From contig NZ_FOKE01000001.1 of assembly GCF_900112065.1 (NCBI RefSeq), forward strand, positions 512,828 to 576,827: 64,000 bases of DNA, written 5' to 3'. Shown here one piece after another: positions 35,084 to 44,477 of the stretch (positions are counted from its first letter, which is position 1; every line of letters starts with the position of its first letter). Under the pieces are notes generated by a model. The model ran no database searches, was not told the origin of the DNA, and saw nothing but the letters and a program-made list of their open reading frames with translations. The position numbers were made by a program, and so were the translations under genes. The DNA comes from Cohnella sp. OV330. Lineage in GTDB: Bacteria; Bacillota; Bacilli; Paenibacillales; Paenibacillaceae.

Positions 35084-36904
35084 CTAGCCCGCTTGTTCCT
35101 CGTCGCCGCCATCGCCGCTCGGCACGTCCGCGATCGCAGCCGCCGCTCCTTTGCAAGGCAGCCGGATCGTCACGACCGCGCCGCCTTCCTGCGCGTTCGC
35201 GAACGCGATGCCCCGCTCGTCCCCGTACAGCATCCGGTAGCGCCGCAAAATGTTCCAGATGCCGAGGTGCTCCTCGCCCGTCCCCTCCGCGTATGTACCG
35301 GCTGCCAGATCCGCGAGCATCCCGGCCGGGAACCCGATTCCGTTGTCCCGAATCCGCAGCAGCATATGCGCCTCCGGATCCTCGGCATCCGCCTCCGTCT
35401 CGATCTCGATACGGAACATCGTGCCGTCGGGCATCTTTTTGCCGAAGCCATGGATGACCGAATTTTCCACGAAGGGCTGCACCATCAGCGGCGACAGCTC
35501 GCAGCCGAGATGCTCCGGCCGCACGCGCACGTCGAAGTCGAGCTTGCCCGCGTAGCGGATCTTCTGAATCTCCAGATAGTGCCCGATGTGCCGCAGCTCG
35601 TCCTCAAGCCGCACCGTCTGCCGATGGCTCTGCATGAGGAAACGGAAGTAATCCGCCAGATGCAGCGACAGCTTTTGCACCGATTTGAAGTCCTTGAGCG
35701 CGGCCAGATTGTACACGATATTCAAGCTGTTCATATAAAAATGCGGGTTGATCTGCACCTGCAAATGCTTGTACTCCGCCTTCTGTACCCGCAGCTGCTC
35801 CTCGTACACGTCGATCTTGAGCTTTTCAATCTGTCCGGCCATATTGTTAAACGTGCCCGACATGAACGCGAACTCGCTGCTCTGGTCGGTCGGCAGGCGG
35901 ATGTCGAAGCGTCCCTGGCCGAGCTTGCGCATGCCCCGGATGAGGTCGACCAGCGGCTTGAACATGATGCGCTGCAGGAAGAGGAGATAGATCATGAGCA
36001 GCAGCGCGACCAGAAGCGGGATCCAGTAGTAGAGCACCTTTTGAAAAAACGGGAGGTTCTGCAAAATATAGTCATCGCGCATGACGATCGCGTAGACGGC
36101 GTCGACCTGGTCGGAGGCTTGAGACAGGACGAGATACGACTTTCCGCCCTGCTTCACGATGCCGTAGTTGCCCGCGCGAGATGCGATCGTTCGACGGAAA
36201 ACGTTATCATTCATGAGCGCCGAATCGCTGTTCGCGAGCAATTCGCCCTCCTTGTTCAGCAGAAACGTGCCGCCGTCCGGTCCGACGTCGAAGCCTTCGA
36301 GCACGCGCAGCAAACTGCGGTCCCGGACCAGGACGCCGGCATAAACGTCGAGCCCGAGGTCGTACGTCCACATCAGATAGCGCGAATCCGGTTCGGTGCC
36401 GATCACGATGGGCGTCCACTCGCCGGCGTCCGGCTGCAGGCGGCCCTTGCTTCGCAAATAATTGCGCGACCAGCCGAGCAGCACGTCTTTTTTTTCGGTA
36501 TAGGTGCTGTTGTCCTGCGTGACGTAGTACAGGTCGTCGGCCTTGCGGTCGAAAAGGAACAGCGTGTCCATCATGCCGTAGTATATGCCGCTCGAATCGC
36601 GAACGAACTGGTTCAGCAGCCGGATCTTCGCCAGCATGAAGTCGCTGTCGGCTGCGGTCAGCGCCTGAATGAGCGGCACGTCGGGATTGCTCTCGAGCCG
36701 GTTGAGATAGACCATGTATTCGTGGAGGATATTGTCGTTTTCGGTGATATTGGTCTGCAGCAGATTGTCGTAGTGGGCGGAGATCTGCTGGCGGACGACC
36801 TTCATCGCGTAAAGGTTGTTGTAGATCAGGAAGACGACCATGGGAGCGATTACAACAAAGAAGCCGAATACGATCTTGAACCGCACAGATTGCCAGATTC
36901 GCAT
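35084..36904 (-). CDS. Sensor histidine kinase, YesM type
   Basis: About 606 residues: membrane segment near the N-terminus (FKIVFGFFVVIAPMVVFLIY), an extracellular cache-like region, a second membrane segment (VLYYWIPLLVALLLMIYLLF), a HAMP-like linker, the phospho-acceptor QINPHFYMNSLN, and an ATPase domain with RIRDNGIGFP and HLGIWNILRRYR. ATG 36904 is chosen because GGGGAG lies 9 bases upstream; the longer frame from 36973 adds residues with no binding site. Forms a two-component system with the downstream regulator. Confidence 0.93.
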   Translation of the reverse strand: MRIWQSVRFKIVFGFFVVIAPMVVFLIYNNLYAMKVVRQQISAHYDNLLQTNITENDNILHEYMVYLNRLESNPDVPLIQALTAADSDFMLAKIRLLNQFVRDSSGIYYGMMDTLFLFDRKADDLYYVTQDNSTYTEKKDVLLGWSRNYLRSKGRLQPDAGEWTPIVIGTEPDSRYLMWTYDLGLDVYAGVLVRDRSLLRVLEGFDVGPDGGTFLLNKEGELLANSDSALMNDNVFRRTIASRAGNYGIVKQGGKSYLVLSQASDQVDAVYAIVMRDDYILQNLPFFQKVLYYWIPLLVALLLMIYLLFLQRIMFKPLVDLIRGMRKLGQGRFDIRLPTDQSSEFAFMSGTFNNMAGQIEKLKIDVYEEQLRVQKAEYKHLQVQINPHFYMNSLNIVYNLAALKDFKSVQKLSLHLADYFRFLMQSHRQTVRLEDELRHIGHYLEIQKIRYAGKLDFDVRVRPEHLGCELSPLMVQPFVENSVIHGFGKKMPDGTMFRIEIETEADAEDPEAHMLLRIRDNGIGFPAGMLADLAAGTYAEGTGEEHLGIWNILRRYRMLYGDERGIAFANAQEGGAVVTIRLPCKGAAAAIADVPSGDGGDEEQAG

Positions 36905-37139
36905 GGATGTCTCTCCCCGGGCTGACGCGTATGTTAATAGAATAACTGCCGCCCGGCAGTCCGGCAATGCCAAATATGTAAATGATGGGGAACCGAATCC
37001 GACCTCCCCGAGGCTATAGAAATAATGAAAGGGCTGCTCGTCAGCCGCCCCCGGCGCTGTGCGAACACCCCTGCTTCCATCCGATCGGTGATCCTATACG
37101 TGCTCCGCAAGCGTCCCTGGCCGGGCACTTATCGGAGAG

Positions 37140-37481
37140 CTAGACTTGCTCAATCTCCGTCTGTTGCTCCGCTTCGTCGGTTGTCTTGCCGAAGCGGCCC
37201 AGACGGTCCAGCGTCAACTTGTAGCCGTCGTTGCCGTAGTTCAGACACCGCTTCACGCGGGAGATCGTCGCCGTGCTGGCCCCCGTCTCCGCTTCGATCT
37301 GATTGTACGTCTGACCCTTGCCGAGCATCCGCGCGACCTCGAGTCGCTGGGACAGCGACTGAATCTCGTTGACCGTACACAGATCGTCGAAGAAAACGTA
37401 GCATTCCTCCACCGACTTCAGTGTCAGAACCGCTTCGAACAATTGGTCGATCGACTTGTCATTCAGCTTCTTCAGCTGCAT
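37140..37481 (-). CDS. yerC: TrpR-like regulator YerC
   Basis: 113 residues matching the YerC/YecD family with a TrpR-type helix-turn-helix (YNQIEAETGASTATISRVKR). The family is conserved in Firmicutes; its targets are poorly known. GAGGTG lies 7 bases before the ATG. The C-terminal tail is acidic and glutamine-rich. Monocistronic here. Confidence 0.88.
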   Translation of the reverse strand: MQLKKLNDKSIDQLFEAVLTLKSVEECYVFFDDLCTVNEIQSLSQRLEVARMLGKGQTYNQIEAETGASTATISRVKRCLNYGNDGYKLTLDRLGRFGKTTDEAEQQTEIEQV

Positions 37482-37769
37482 TCGGGCACACCTCAGTTTC
37501 TAACGAGTAGCTCCGTTATATGAACGGAACATGAATAGCGGTTCACTCTATTGTACTGCGTTTGGTTAAGCAGTTCAACCTGTAACGTATTCGCGCTTTA
37601 CAGAGCTAAAATCGGGCGAACGCCGCAAATTTAAGCTTCTGGGCGGGCATTCGTCCATTCGGCGCCGGGCCATCGCACATATGTTGTATCATCGGACGCC
37701 GCCATAGGTTGATCCTGCCCTGCGGCATGGGCGGGCGCGGCGATTCAGAGCAGAGAAGGAAGTGATGGC

Positions 37770-38351
37770 ATGAACCGCATACCGTCTTCGTACAATCGCA
37801 ACTGGACCGGCGGTCCCGGCGGATTCCCCGCGCAAGGCGGCGGAGCCGGCCTCGATTCCTTCGGCGGGCTCGGCGGCAGTGCCGGCGGCGGGCTTGGCGG
37901 GTTCGGCGGCGCTGCCGGCGGCGGCTTTCCAGGGCTCGGCGGCGCGCCGGTCTCCGGTCCGCCGGCGCTCTTCGGCGGCGCCCCAATCCAAGCCGCGGCG
38001 CAGGCGGCCGCGCCGGCCGCGAAGGGCGGAGGGCTCGGGTCGCTGCTGAACGCGGCCAACTTGGAGAACGTCAAGGGCTTTATCGACAAGATGGGCGGCA
38101 TCGAAGGCTTGATCAGCAACATCGGCAAGATCCAGAAGATCATGTCGTCCGTCCAGCAGATCGCGCCGCTCATCAAGATTTTCACGTCCAAAGGCAAAAA
38201 ATCCGCGGAAGCCGACGACGACGAGGATTACGCGCCTCGCAGGCGGCGCCGCAGACGGAGACGCTCGTCGCGCCGGCGTTCGGGCAGCGGCAGCCGCAGA
38301 CGGCGCACGGACGGCGGAGCCAGACGGCGCGCGGGCAGCCGTCGGCGATGA
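37770..38351 (+). CDS. Gly-rich, Arg-tailed protein (YqfQ/VrrA-like)
   Basis: 193 residues in three parts: a Gly/Ala/Pro-rich N-terminal half (about 1-90), a short hydrophobic-amphipathic core (IDKMGGIEGLISNIGKIQKI, then SSVQQIAPLIKIF), and a C-terminal tail dominated by Arg and Ser (about 150-193). The layout and core resemble the YqfQ/VrrA group of Bacillus, of unknown function. The tail is protamine-like and could bind nucleic acid or polyanions. GAAGGAAG lies upstream of the ATG. The high GC content makes composition-based similarity weak evidence. Confidence 0.6.
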   Translation: MNRIPSSYNRNWTGGPGGFPAQGGGAGLDSFGGLGGSAGGGLGGFGGAAGGGFPGLGGAPVSGPPALFGGAPIQAAAQAAAPAAKGGGLGSLLNAANLENVKGFIDKMGGIEGLISNIGKIQKIMSSVQQIAPLIKIFTSKGKKSAEADDDEDYAPRRRRRRRRRSSRRRSGSGSRRRRTDGGARRRAGSRRR

Positions 38352-38408
38352 GGCGGGCGGCGGCAGCTCACGCCCTGTCGTTCTCCGCCGCCGGGCGGCT
38401 CTATCGCC

Positions 38409-38538
38409 TTTGGACCCAGGATCCGTTATTTCCGGTCATCGGGTCCGTTCTGCTCGACTTCGGACTGAGGATCCACTATTCCTGAGCCGAAGCCGCTTTT
38501 CCGCCGCTGAAGCGCCGAATAGCGGATCCTGAGTCCGC
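38409..38538. repeat. Three copies of a 22-bp intergenic repeat
   Basis: Copies at 38409-38433 and 38461-38482 (GGAC(C/T)(C/G)AGGATCC core) and an inverted copy at 38517-38538 (GGATCCTGAGTCCG). Period is about 52-55 bases. It lies just after the Gly/Arg-rich gene and just before a different tandem array. Confidence 0.7.
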
Positions 38539-38599
38539 TTAGCTGCTAATCGCGCGGCATTCAAGCAAAATAACGGCTCTCATGTCCGTCTGACCGCTC

Positions 38600-39033
38600 A
38601 TGCCCCGCCATTACGCACGCCTCGCGAACCGCACAGTTCTTGTGCGGTTCTTCGCCATGCACCACAGGTTACTCCACTAACCGCACGCAGCGCGCGCCTC
38701 GCCTTCTCGCACATACGCAAACCGCACATTTTTTGAGCGGTTCCCAGCCATGCACCACAGGTTACTCCACTAATCGCACGTAGTGCACGCCCCGCCTTCA
38801 CGCGCAACCCGCGAACCGCACATTTTTCGTGCGGTTCTCAGCCGTGCACACAGGTTACTCCACTAACCACACTCCCGCGCACACCCCACCGTTACGCAAA
38901 GACCGCGAACCGCACATTCTTTGTGCGGTTCCCAGCCATGCACCACAGGTTACTCCACTAATCGCACGCAGCGCGCGCTCCGCCTTCTCGCACACCCCGC
39001 GAACCTCACAATTCTTGTGCGGTTCTGCGCCAC
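38600..39033. repeat. Five tandem copies of a 94-bp repeat with a conserved hairpin
   Basis: Each unit has a stem GAACCGCAC / GTGCGGTTC (38626, 38719, 38813, 38907, 39001) followed by CCACAGGTTACTCCACTAA and a GC-rich variable tail. Spacing is 93-94 bases, not a multiple of three. Mutations in arms are partly compensated or leave the stem usable. No ORF runs through. The gap 38352-39170 contains only this, the 22-bp repeat and a terminator. Confidence 0.9.
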
Positions 39034-39083
39034 AGGCTTCCTGCCAGCGGCACGATGCCCCGTCGACACCGCTTGCAACGACA

Positions 39084-39109
39084 AAGACCGCCCCAACCGG
39101 AGCGGTCCT
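39084..39109 (-). terminator. Terminator-like hairpin after the DUF1861 gene
   Basis: AGACCGCCCC pairs with GGAGCGGTCCT with a bulge; a short T-rich run follows on the minus strand. About 60 bases after the stop. Confidence 0.5.
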
Positions 39110-39170
39110 TGTTACTAGCCTCTTGTGCCTTGTACTCGCAAACGCTTTATGCCTTATACTCGCTAACGCC

Positions 39171-40118
39171 TTACGCCTCGTACTCGACGAACGGGTCATC
39201 GATGACGATGCGTGCGGCCTCGGCGTCGCTAACGCCGGTGTACAGCGTCGCGGTGCCGTCGCCGTTGCGGCGCAGGCCGCCGCTGAACAGCACGTCCTCG
39301 AGGTCGGGCCGCTTGGCCGGACCTTCGGGGAACAAGCTGCGCGTAGCGATCAGCTTGAGCGGCGTATGCGCGCGGGTCGCGGGATCGAGCGCGAACACCA
39401 TCGGATAGTAGTGGCGAATGTTGCCGTAGTCCATCCAGGCGACATGGCCGAGAACGCCGAGCCTGCCGTTGTTCAGCAGATGGACCTCGTTGGCGCCGCC
39501 CCATTCGACCTTCAGGAACTGGCCTTTCAGCACTTCGGCGTTCGCCATCAGGTCCTCGGTCAGCTCGTCGAGATCGGAGATCTCGGCGTAGCCGATCATC
39601 GCCCGCGCATCGCCGACGGGCATCGGCCGAGTGAAGACGCCGATCCGGCCGTTCTGCTGGTCGACGAGGCGCACGTCCTTCATCGTCAGCGGTCCCTGCG
39701 CGAACTCCCGCAGCTCGCGAACGCGGTAGCCGCGATAGAACACCGTGCGCCATGTCGTCACGTAGTGGGGATCGTCGGGATCGAAAAACACCTGAACGCC
39801 GCCGAGCACGAGCTCGCCGCGGACGAAGGTGAAAAAAGGATCCTGCAGTTCAAAGACGGGCGCGCCCTCGCGCGGCGTCCACTTCCCGTTTTTCTCCACA
39901 AAAAACATGATGGACGAACGCTCGCTCGCGCGGTCTTCAACCCGGCCGGCGATGACCCATTCCCCTTCGTCGAGGAACGGCGCTGTCACGTTGTACACGT
40001 CGCGTCTGCCCACTCCGGCGAAAAACAGCTTTTCGCCCCTGGCGTCCGTACCTTTGAGGCGGAACTCCTTGAGCAGTTCGACGCATGATTTGGCTTGCTG
40101 TGCGGATGCTTGGATCAT
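39171..40118 (-). CDS. DUF1861 / GH130-like glycosidase-family protein
   Basis: About 315 residues forming a likely five-bladed beta-propeller (e.g. FDPDDPHYVTTWRTVFYRGY, LFSGGLRRNGDGTATLYTGV). This matches the DUF1861 family, related to GH130 mannoside phosphorylases. By family, a role in mannoside or glycan breakdown is plausible, but I cannot show the catalytic residues. ATG 40118 follows GGAGG by 11 bases; the upstream ATG at 40160 lacks a site. No signal peptide. It stands alone. Confidence 0.75.
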   Translation of the reverse strand: MIQASAQQAKSCVELLKEFRLKGTDARGEKLFFAGVGRRDVYNVTAPFLDEGEWVIAGRVEDRASERSSIMFFVEKNGKWTPREGAPVFELQDPFFTFVRGELVLGGVQVFFDPDDPHYVTTWRTVFYRGYRVRELREFAQGPLTMKDVRLVDQQNGRIGVFTRPMPVGDARAMIGYAEISDLDELTEDLMANAEVLKGQFLKVEWGGANEVHLLNNGRLGVLGHVAWMDYGNIRHYYPMVFALDPATRAHTPLKLIATRSLFPEGPAKRPDLEDVLFSGGLRRNGDGTATLYTGVSDAEAARIVIDDPFVEYEA

Positions 40119-40221
40119 AGGCGTGAATTCCTCCAGACTCCGTCCCGTGGAGAACACCATGTTTCTCTATATTGTAATGTGGTAACGGCTGCATTGGCGC
40201 GTGCATCGGTGCCCATTTTTT

Positions 40222-41217
40222 TTAGTGAAACAGGCTCAATACCGCGTAGATGGCCGCCGCGATCAGGGCCGAGATCGGGATCGTGATGATCCACGTCATG
40301 ATGATTCGGCCGGCCATGTCCCAGCGTACGCTCGAGAAGCGCTTGGCCGCGCCCACGCCAAGGATCGAGGAAGTGATCGCATGCGTCGTGCTCACGGGCA
40401 GATGGGTAAGCGTCGCGGTGAAGATGACCGCCGCGGAGCTCGCGTCCGCCGAGAAGCCGTTGATCGGCTCAATCTTGAAAATCTTGGTGCCCATCGTCTT
40501 GATGATCTTCCAGCCGCCGACCGACGTGCCGAGCGCCATCGCGAGCGCCGCGGAGATCTTGACCCAGAGCGGCACTTCAAGATGATCCTGCCAGCCCGCG
40601 GATACGAGCGCCAGCGTGATGATGCCCATCGCCTTCTGCGCGTCGTTCGTGCCGTGGGTGAACGATTGAAGCGCGGCGGTCAGAATCTGTCCGGTCCGGA
40701 ATCCCTTGTTCACTTGGTGCGGGCTCGTCCTCGCGAAGAGATGCTTCAGCAAGAACATAATTATATACCCCAAAATGAACGCGATGATTGGCGAAAGGAG
40801 CAATCCAATCACGATTGTCGAAAATCCGCCCACATTTATGCCGTCCCAGCCCTCGGAGGTGACCGCCGCGCCGGCCAGCGCGCCGATCAGCGCGTGCGAG
40901 GAGGACGACGGAATGCCCCTCCACCAGGTGATCAGGTTCCAGATGATGGCCGCGATCAGCGTGGCGATGACGACCGTCAGGCCGTGCTCCAGCTTGAACG
41001 GGTCCGTCACCTTGCCGCCGATCGTCTTGGCCACCCCGGTATACAGCAGCGCGCCGACCAGATTCATGACCGCCGCGAGCAGAATCGCCACGCGGGGCTT
41101 GAGCGCCCGGGTGGATACGGAGGTGGCTATGGCGTTAGCCGTGTCATGAAAGCCGTTAATAAAGTCGAACCCCAGCGCCAGGATGACGATGATGACGACT
41201 AATAAGGTGTTATCCAT
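40222..41217 (-). CDS. pit: Inorganic phosphate transporter, PiT family
   Basis: 331 residues, about ten membrane segments, with the two family signature regions: GFDFINGFHDTANAIATS near the N-terminus and HGTNDAQKAMGI in the second half. By family it moves metal-phosphate with protons at low affinity. It lies 29 bases after a DUF47 gene on the same strand, the usual partner. The ribosome binding site is weak, so translation may be coupled to the upstream gene. Confidence 0.95.
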   Translation of the reverse strand: MDNTLLVVIIVILALGFDFINGFHDTANAIATSVSTRALKPRVAILLAAVMNLVGALLYTGVAKTIGGKVTDPFKLEHGLTVVIATLIAAIIWNLITWWRGIPSSSSHALIGALAGAAVTSEGWDGINVGGFSTIVIGLLLSPIIAFILGYIIMFLLKHLFARTSPHQVNKGFRTGQILTAALQSFTHGTNDAQKAMGIITLALVSAGWQDHLEVPLWVKISAALAMALGTSVGGWKIIKTMGTKIFKIEPINGFSADASSAAVIFTATLTHLPVSTTHAITSSILGVGAAKRFSSVRWDMAGRIIMTWIITIPISALIAAAIYAVLSLFH

Positions 41218-41246
41218 GCGATGTATTCAGTCCTGTCCCGGGCGCA

Positions 41247-41861
41247 TCAAGAATTGCGCATAATAATGGATTGCAGCGTGTTGGCGACATCCTCGCAGGA
41301 ATCGGTCGTCTGCTCGAGCCGCTCGTAGATCTCCTTGAGCTTGATCAGTTCGATCGGATCCTTGAGGTTCAGGAACAGCGTCTTCACGCTCTCGCGCAGC
41401 AAGTCGTCGCCTTCGTTCTCCAGCTCGTTCAGCTTCACGCAGTGCGTCTGGATGGCGAGCAGCTTCTTCTGGCCTAGAAGGTAGATCGCCGACTTGATCT
41501 CGACGGCAGAACGGTTCAGGCAATCCGCGAACTTGCGGATGCTTCCGTCAGGCTTTTTCACATGATACATATCGAAACGGGAAGCGACGGCCTCGATGCC
41601 GTCCAGCACGTCGTCCAGCAGCTTGGTCAGCTCGAGAATGTCCTCGCGCTCGATCGGCGTGATGAACGTCTTGTTCAGCTCGGTGATGATCAGATGCGCG
41701 AATTGATCGCCGCGGTGCTCGTATTCCTTCATTTCCTTGGAAAACGCGCTCGGGTCGGGAATCTCGCTGCCGACGGCGGCCAGGAACCGCTCGGTCGTTT
41801 CCATGATCAGATCGGCCATATCCTCGAGCGTTTTAAAAAAGATGTCTTTTTTTCGGAACAC
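41247..41861 (-). CDS. DUF47/PhoU-like accessory protein of PiT
   Basis: 204 residues, all-helical, with two PhoU-like acidic metal motifs (EYEHRGDQFAH and ELENEGDDLLRE). By family it regulates the adjacent PiT transporter. GTG start with GAAGGGG 7 bases upstream. First gene of the two-gene operon. Confidence 0.93.
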   Translation of the reverse strand: MFRKKDIFFKTLEDMADLIMETTERFLAAVGSEIPDPSAFSKEMKEYEHRGDQFAHLIITELNKTFITPIEREDILELTKLLDDVLDGIEAVASRFDMYHVKKPDGSIRKFADCLNRSAVEIKSAIYLLGQKKLLAIQTHCVKLNELENEGDDLLRESVKTLFLNLKDPIELIKLKEIYERLEQTTDSCEDVANTLQSIIMRNS

Positions 41862-42209
41862 GTTTAAGCCCCTTCTTTCACCAATGGATGCCTAGATTTT
41901 ACATGCTTCGTCACGTGTTTACACAGCGATGACACAAATTGCCTTACATATTTTATCACAGCGGACAAGCATGGTATAGGGTCTGGCAAGGCGAGGATTA
42001 CGATTAGTTTTGCCTCCCGCCGATCTTCTAATCCGTTCTGGCCCGCTGCGGCGGACAATTCGCTCCCTTCCCGGATTTTTGAACAAGCTTCGCGGATTAT
42101 TGCCTTTAAGGCGTACGGCTCTGCTACTATACTTATACCATTGTAGAGCCGCCGGCTTAAAATGGATTGAAAATTCGCCGACCGCGCGCTTAAAAAAGGA
42201 GCGACTGCC
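41862..42209. other. Divergent intergenic region between DUF47 and the SGNH hydrolase
   Basis: About 350 bases holding the promoters of both genes. I saw no ORF, clear operator, Pho-box array or structured RNA. Confidence 0.4.
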
Positions 42210-43319
42210 ATGACGGAAATCCCGCTTAAACTCGACTTCGGAAGCGCGCCGCCCGCTCCCGGCTTCGCCAAAGCGGACGCGGACTGCCGCTATGCCGCCG
42301 AACGAGGCTACGGCTTCGAAGAAGCAGGGTTCGTCACGGCGCGAGACCGCGGCGAGCCGGGCCCGCTGAAGCGCGACCTGTGCATTCCCGCCGGCGCGGT
42401 CTTCAGGGTCGACCTGCCCGACGGCAACTATACGGTGTCGCTGCTGAGCGGAGACGCCATCGCGCCCTCCCGCACGGTCGTGACCGCGTCGCCGCGACTG
42501 CCCGTGCTGCCGCGTCTTGACGTGCCCGCCGGCCAATTCGCGCGGGAGACGTTCGCCGTCCACGTCCGCGGCGGCTGCCTGCGGCTCGCCTTTTCGGGCG
42601 AAGCGCCGCGTCTGAACGCGCTGGAGATCGCTCCAGCGCCGGAGTCGATCACGCTGTATCTCGCTGGCGACTCGACCGTGACCGATCAGCCCGAGGACGG
42701 CTTCCCCTATGCGGGCTGGGGACAAATGCTTCAGCGCTTCTTCAAGCACGATGTCGCCGTCGCCAATTACGCCGTATCGGGGCGCAGCTCCAAGAGCTTC
42801 GCCGGCGAAGGACGCTTGGACGAGATGGCAGCCAAGCTGCGCGCGGGAGACTGGCTGTTCGTCCAGTTCGGGCACAACGACCAGAAATCGGACGAAGCGC
42901 GGCATACGGATCCCGGCACGACTTACAAGCTTCATTTAAAAATGTACATCGACGCGGCCCGCGAACGCGGCGCCCATCCCGTGCTGGTCACGTCCGTGCA
43001 CCGGAGAAAGTTCGCGCCGGACGGCGCTTTGCTCGATACGCATGGCGCTTACGCCGAAGCGGTCCGCGAGCTGGCGGCGGACGAAAGCGCCCCCCTCGTC
43101 GACCTGGCCGCGATGAGCGCGCGCCTCTTCGGGTCGCTCGGACCGAGCGGCACCGAGTCGCTGTTCATGCACGGCGCGCCGGGCGAGTTCGCGAACTATC
43201 CGGTCGGCGTCGCCGACGACACGCACTTCCAGGAGCGCGGCGCCGAGGCCGTCGCGGCGCTCGTCGTCCAGCGCGTGCGGGAGCTGGCGCTGGCCCCGCT
43301 GTTTCTTTACGCGCGCTGA
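42210..43319 (+). CDS. Rhamnogalacturonan acetylesterase-like SGNH hydrolase
   Basis: 369 residues. An N-terminal beta domain of about 145 residues (KLDFGSAPPAPGF) is followed by an SGNH esterase domain with block I (AGDSTVTD, catalytic Ser), block III (FGHNDQK) and block V (DDTHFQERG, catalytic Asp and His). This matches the YesT/RhgT group of pectin acetylesterases. No signal peptide, so it probably deacetylates imported oligosaccharides. AAAGGAG lies 8 bases before the ATG. No other pectin genes adjoin it. Confidence 0.88.
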   Translation: MTEIPLKLDFGSAPPAPGFAKADADCRYAAERGYGFEEAGFVTARDRGEPGPLKRDLCIPAGAVFRVDLPDGNYTVSLLSGDAIAPSRTVVTASPRLPVLPRLDVPAGQFARETFAVHVRGGCLRLAFSGEAPRLNALEIAPAPESITLYLAGDSTVTDQPEDGFPYAGWGQMLQRFFKHDVAVANYAVSGRSSKSFAGEGRLDEMAAKLRAGDWLFVQFGHNDQKSDEARHTDPGTTYKLHLKMYIDAARERGAHPVLVTSVHRRKFAPDGALLDTHGAYAEAVRELAADESAPLVDLAAMSARLFGSLGPSGTESLFMHGAPGEFANYPVGVADDTHFQERGAEAVAALVVQRVRELALAPLFLYAR

Positions 43320-43363
43320 CTCCTTTGCCGTCGCGTACGCGTCCGAACGCCTTCCGGCGCACG

Positions 43364-43390
43364 CAAAAAGCCGCAACGACGGCGGCTTTC
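43364..43390 (-). terminator. Terminator between convergent genes
   Basis: AAAGCCGC (43367-43374) and GCGGCTTT (43382-43389) form a perfect 8-bp stem; the A-run at 43365-43369 gives the T-run on the minus strand. It follows the glycosyltransferase stop and also separates it from the SGNH hydrolase. Confidence 0.75.
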
Positions 43391-43391
43391 G

Positions 43392-44477
43392 CTAGTCGTT
43401 GCGGCCGAGCTGGCGCATCATTTTTAAAAACTGCTTCGTATACAGCTGCGACGAAAAGTTAATACGGATATGCGTCTCCGCAGCCCCGACGATGGAGGCG
43501 CGGAGCCAATGATCGTTCAAGAGGGACAGCGCCTCCTCCGTCGCGTGCGCGATGTCGCCCCTTCGATAGAACTTCCCCGTCTTATTGTGCCGGATGAACC
43601 TGCGCACGCCGTCCGAATCCGTGGAGAGCACCGGACATCTGCACAGCATCGCCTCCGCCACCGCATACCCGAAGCCCTCCATGATCGACGTGGAGCACAG
43701 GAATCCGCCGGAATCCCCGATGATCGACATGTAGTCCGCCATCTGCTCATGCGGAATGTTCGAATGGCGCACGAGCCGGTCCGATAGCTTCAGGTACTGC
43801 AAGGTCTGCTCGAAGGCGGCCTTTTCGGGCGGTTCCGACAACGTATTGTCGTCGAACATCCAAAGCCGCAGATCCGGATAATAGCCCCTCAAGTTGTTGC
43901 CGATCAGCAAAAAATCCTGCCAGTTTTTGTTCTTCTCCAGCCGCCCGACCCACCCCAGAATCGGATACGGCTTTTTGGGATACGATTCATAGCCGAATTG
44001 CTCGGCATCCACCGGATCGTCGAAGCAGAAGTGAGGGAGCTTGGGAAAAAGCTCGCGCATCAGCTCGATCAGGTGATCCGTCTTGGGGTAGAGCAGCGCG
44101 TCCGCGTAGATTCGCACTCTGTGCGCGAAGTCCTCGAGAATCGCACGCGCGGTCTCGTAGGTACCGAGTCCCTGGATCTCGAAGATCAACGTTCCTTCGT
44201 ACGCCCAATTCCGGACCTTCTCCAGCAAAAAGATGTCCGTGCACACGACGATCGCATCATAGTTTTCCCGCTGGATCAGGCGCTCGATCAAAAAGTCGTT
44301 TCCCGTAATGAACGTCTTGATGCCGCTGATGTTTTTGCGTCCCTCGCCGTCGTGCGTGTATAGGAGGTGGCACTCGTGCCCGGCGCGCATCAAGGCCCGG
44401 CTGCGAACCCGGTTCAGCGTCTCCATGCCGCCGCTTGGATTATAGAAGGTGAACAGGATTTTCATTTTATCACTCAT
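43392..44477 (-). CDS. Glycosyltransferase family 4 type
   Basis: 361 residues with a GT-B fold pattern. The donor-binding motif is EGFGYAVAEAMLCRCPVL (E-x7-E type), and the N-terminus has the loop NPSGGMETLNRVR. By family it transfers an activated sugar in the cytoplasm. Its ATG directly follows the stop codon of the upstream glycosyltransferase (TGA-ATG) with no strong site of its own; translation is probably coupled. A second ATG 12 bases on (MKILFTF) is also possible. The pair may glycosylate a surface or spore-coat component. Confidence 0.88.
   Translation of the reverse strand: MSDKMKILFTFYNPSGGMETLNRVRSRALMRAGHECHLLYTHDGEGRKNISGIKTFITGNDFLIERLIQRENYDAIVVCTDIFLLEKVRNWAYEGTLIFEIQGLGTYETARAILEDFAHRVRIYADALLYPKTDHLIELMRELFPKLPHFCFDDPVDAEQFGYESYPKKPYPILGWVGRLEKNKNWQDFLLIGNNLRGYYPDLRLWMFDDNTLSEPPEKAAFEQTLQYLKLSDRLVRHSNIPHEQMADYMSIIGDSGGFLCSTSIMEGFGYAVAEAMLCRCPVLSTDSDGVRRFIRHNKTGKFYRRGDIAHATEEALSLLNDHWLRASIVGAAETHIRINFSSQLYTKQFLKMMRQLGRND

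Noticed and set aside
34685..36925. 746-residue ORF antisense to the YesMN genes
   Set aside because: It spans two well-supported genes and the gap between them on the other strand, with composition typical of antisense high-GC frames.
38600..39033. CRISPR array or integron attC array
   Set aside because: The whole 94-bp unit is repeated, so there are no unique spacers, and there is no cas gene. There is also no integrase or cassette gene for an integron.
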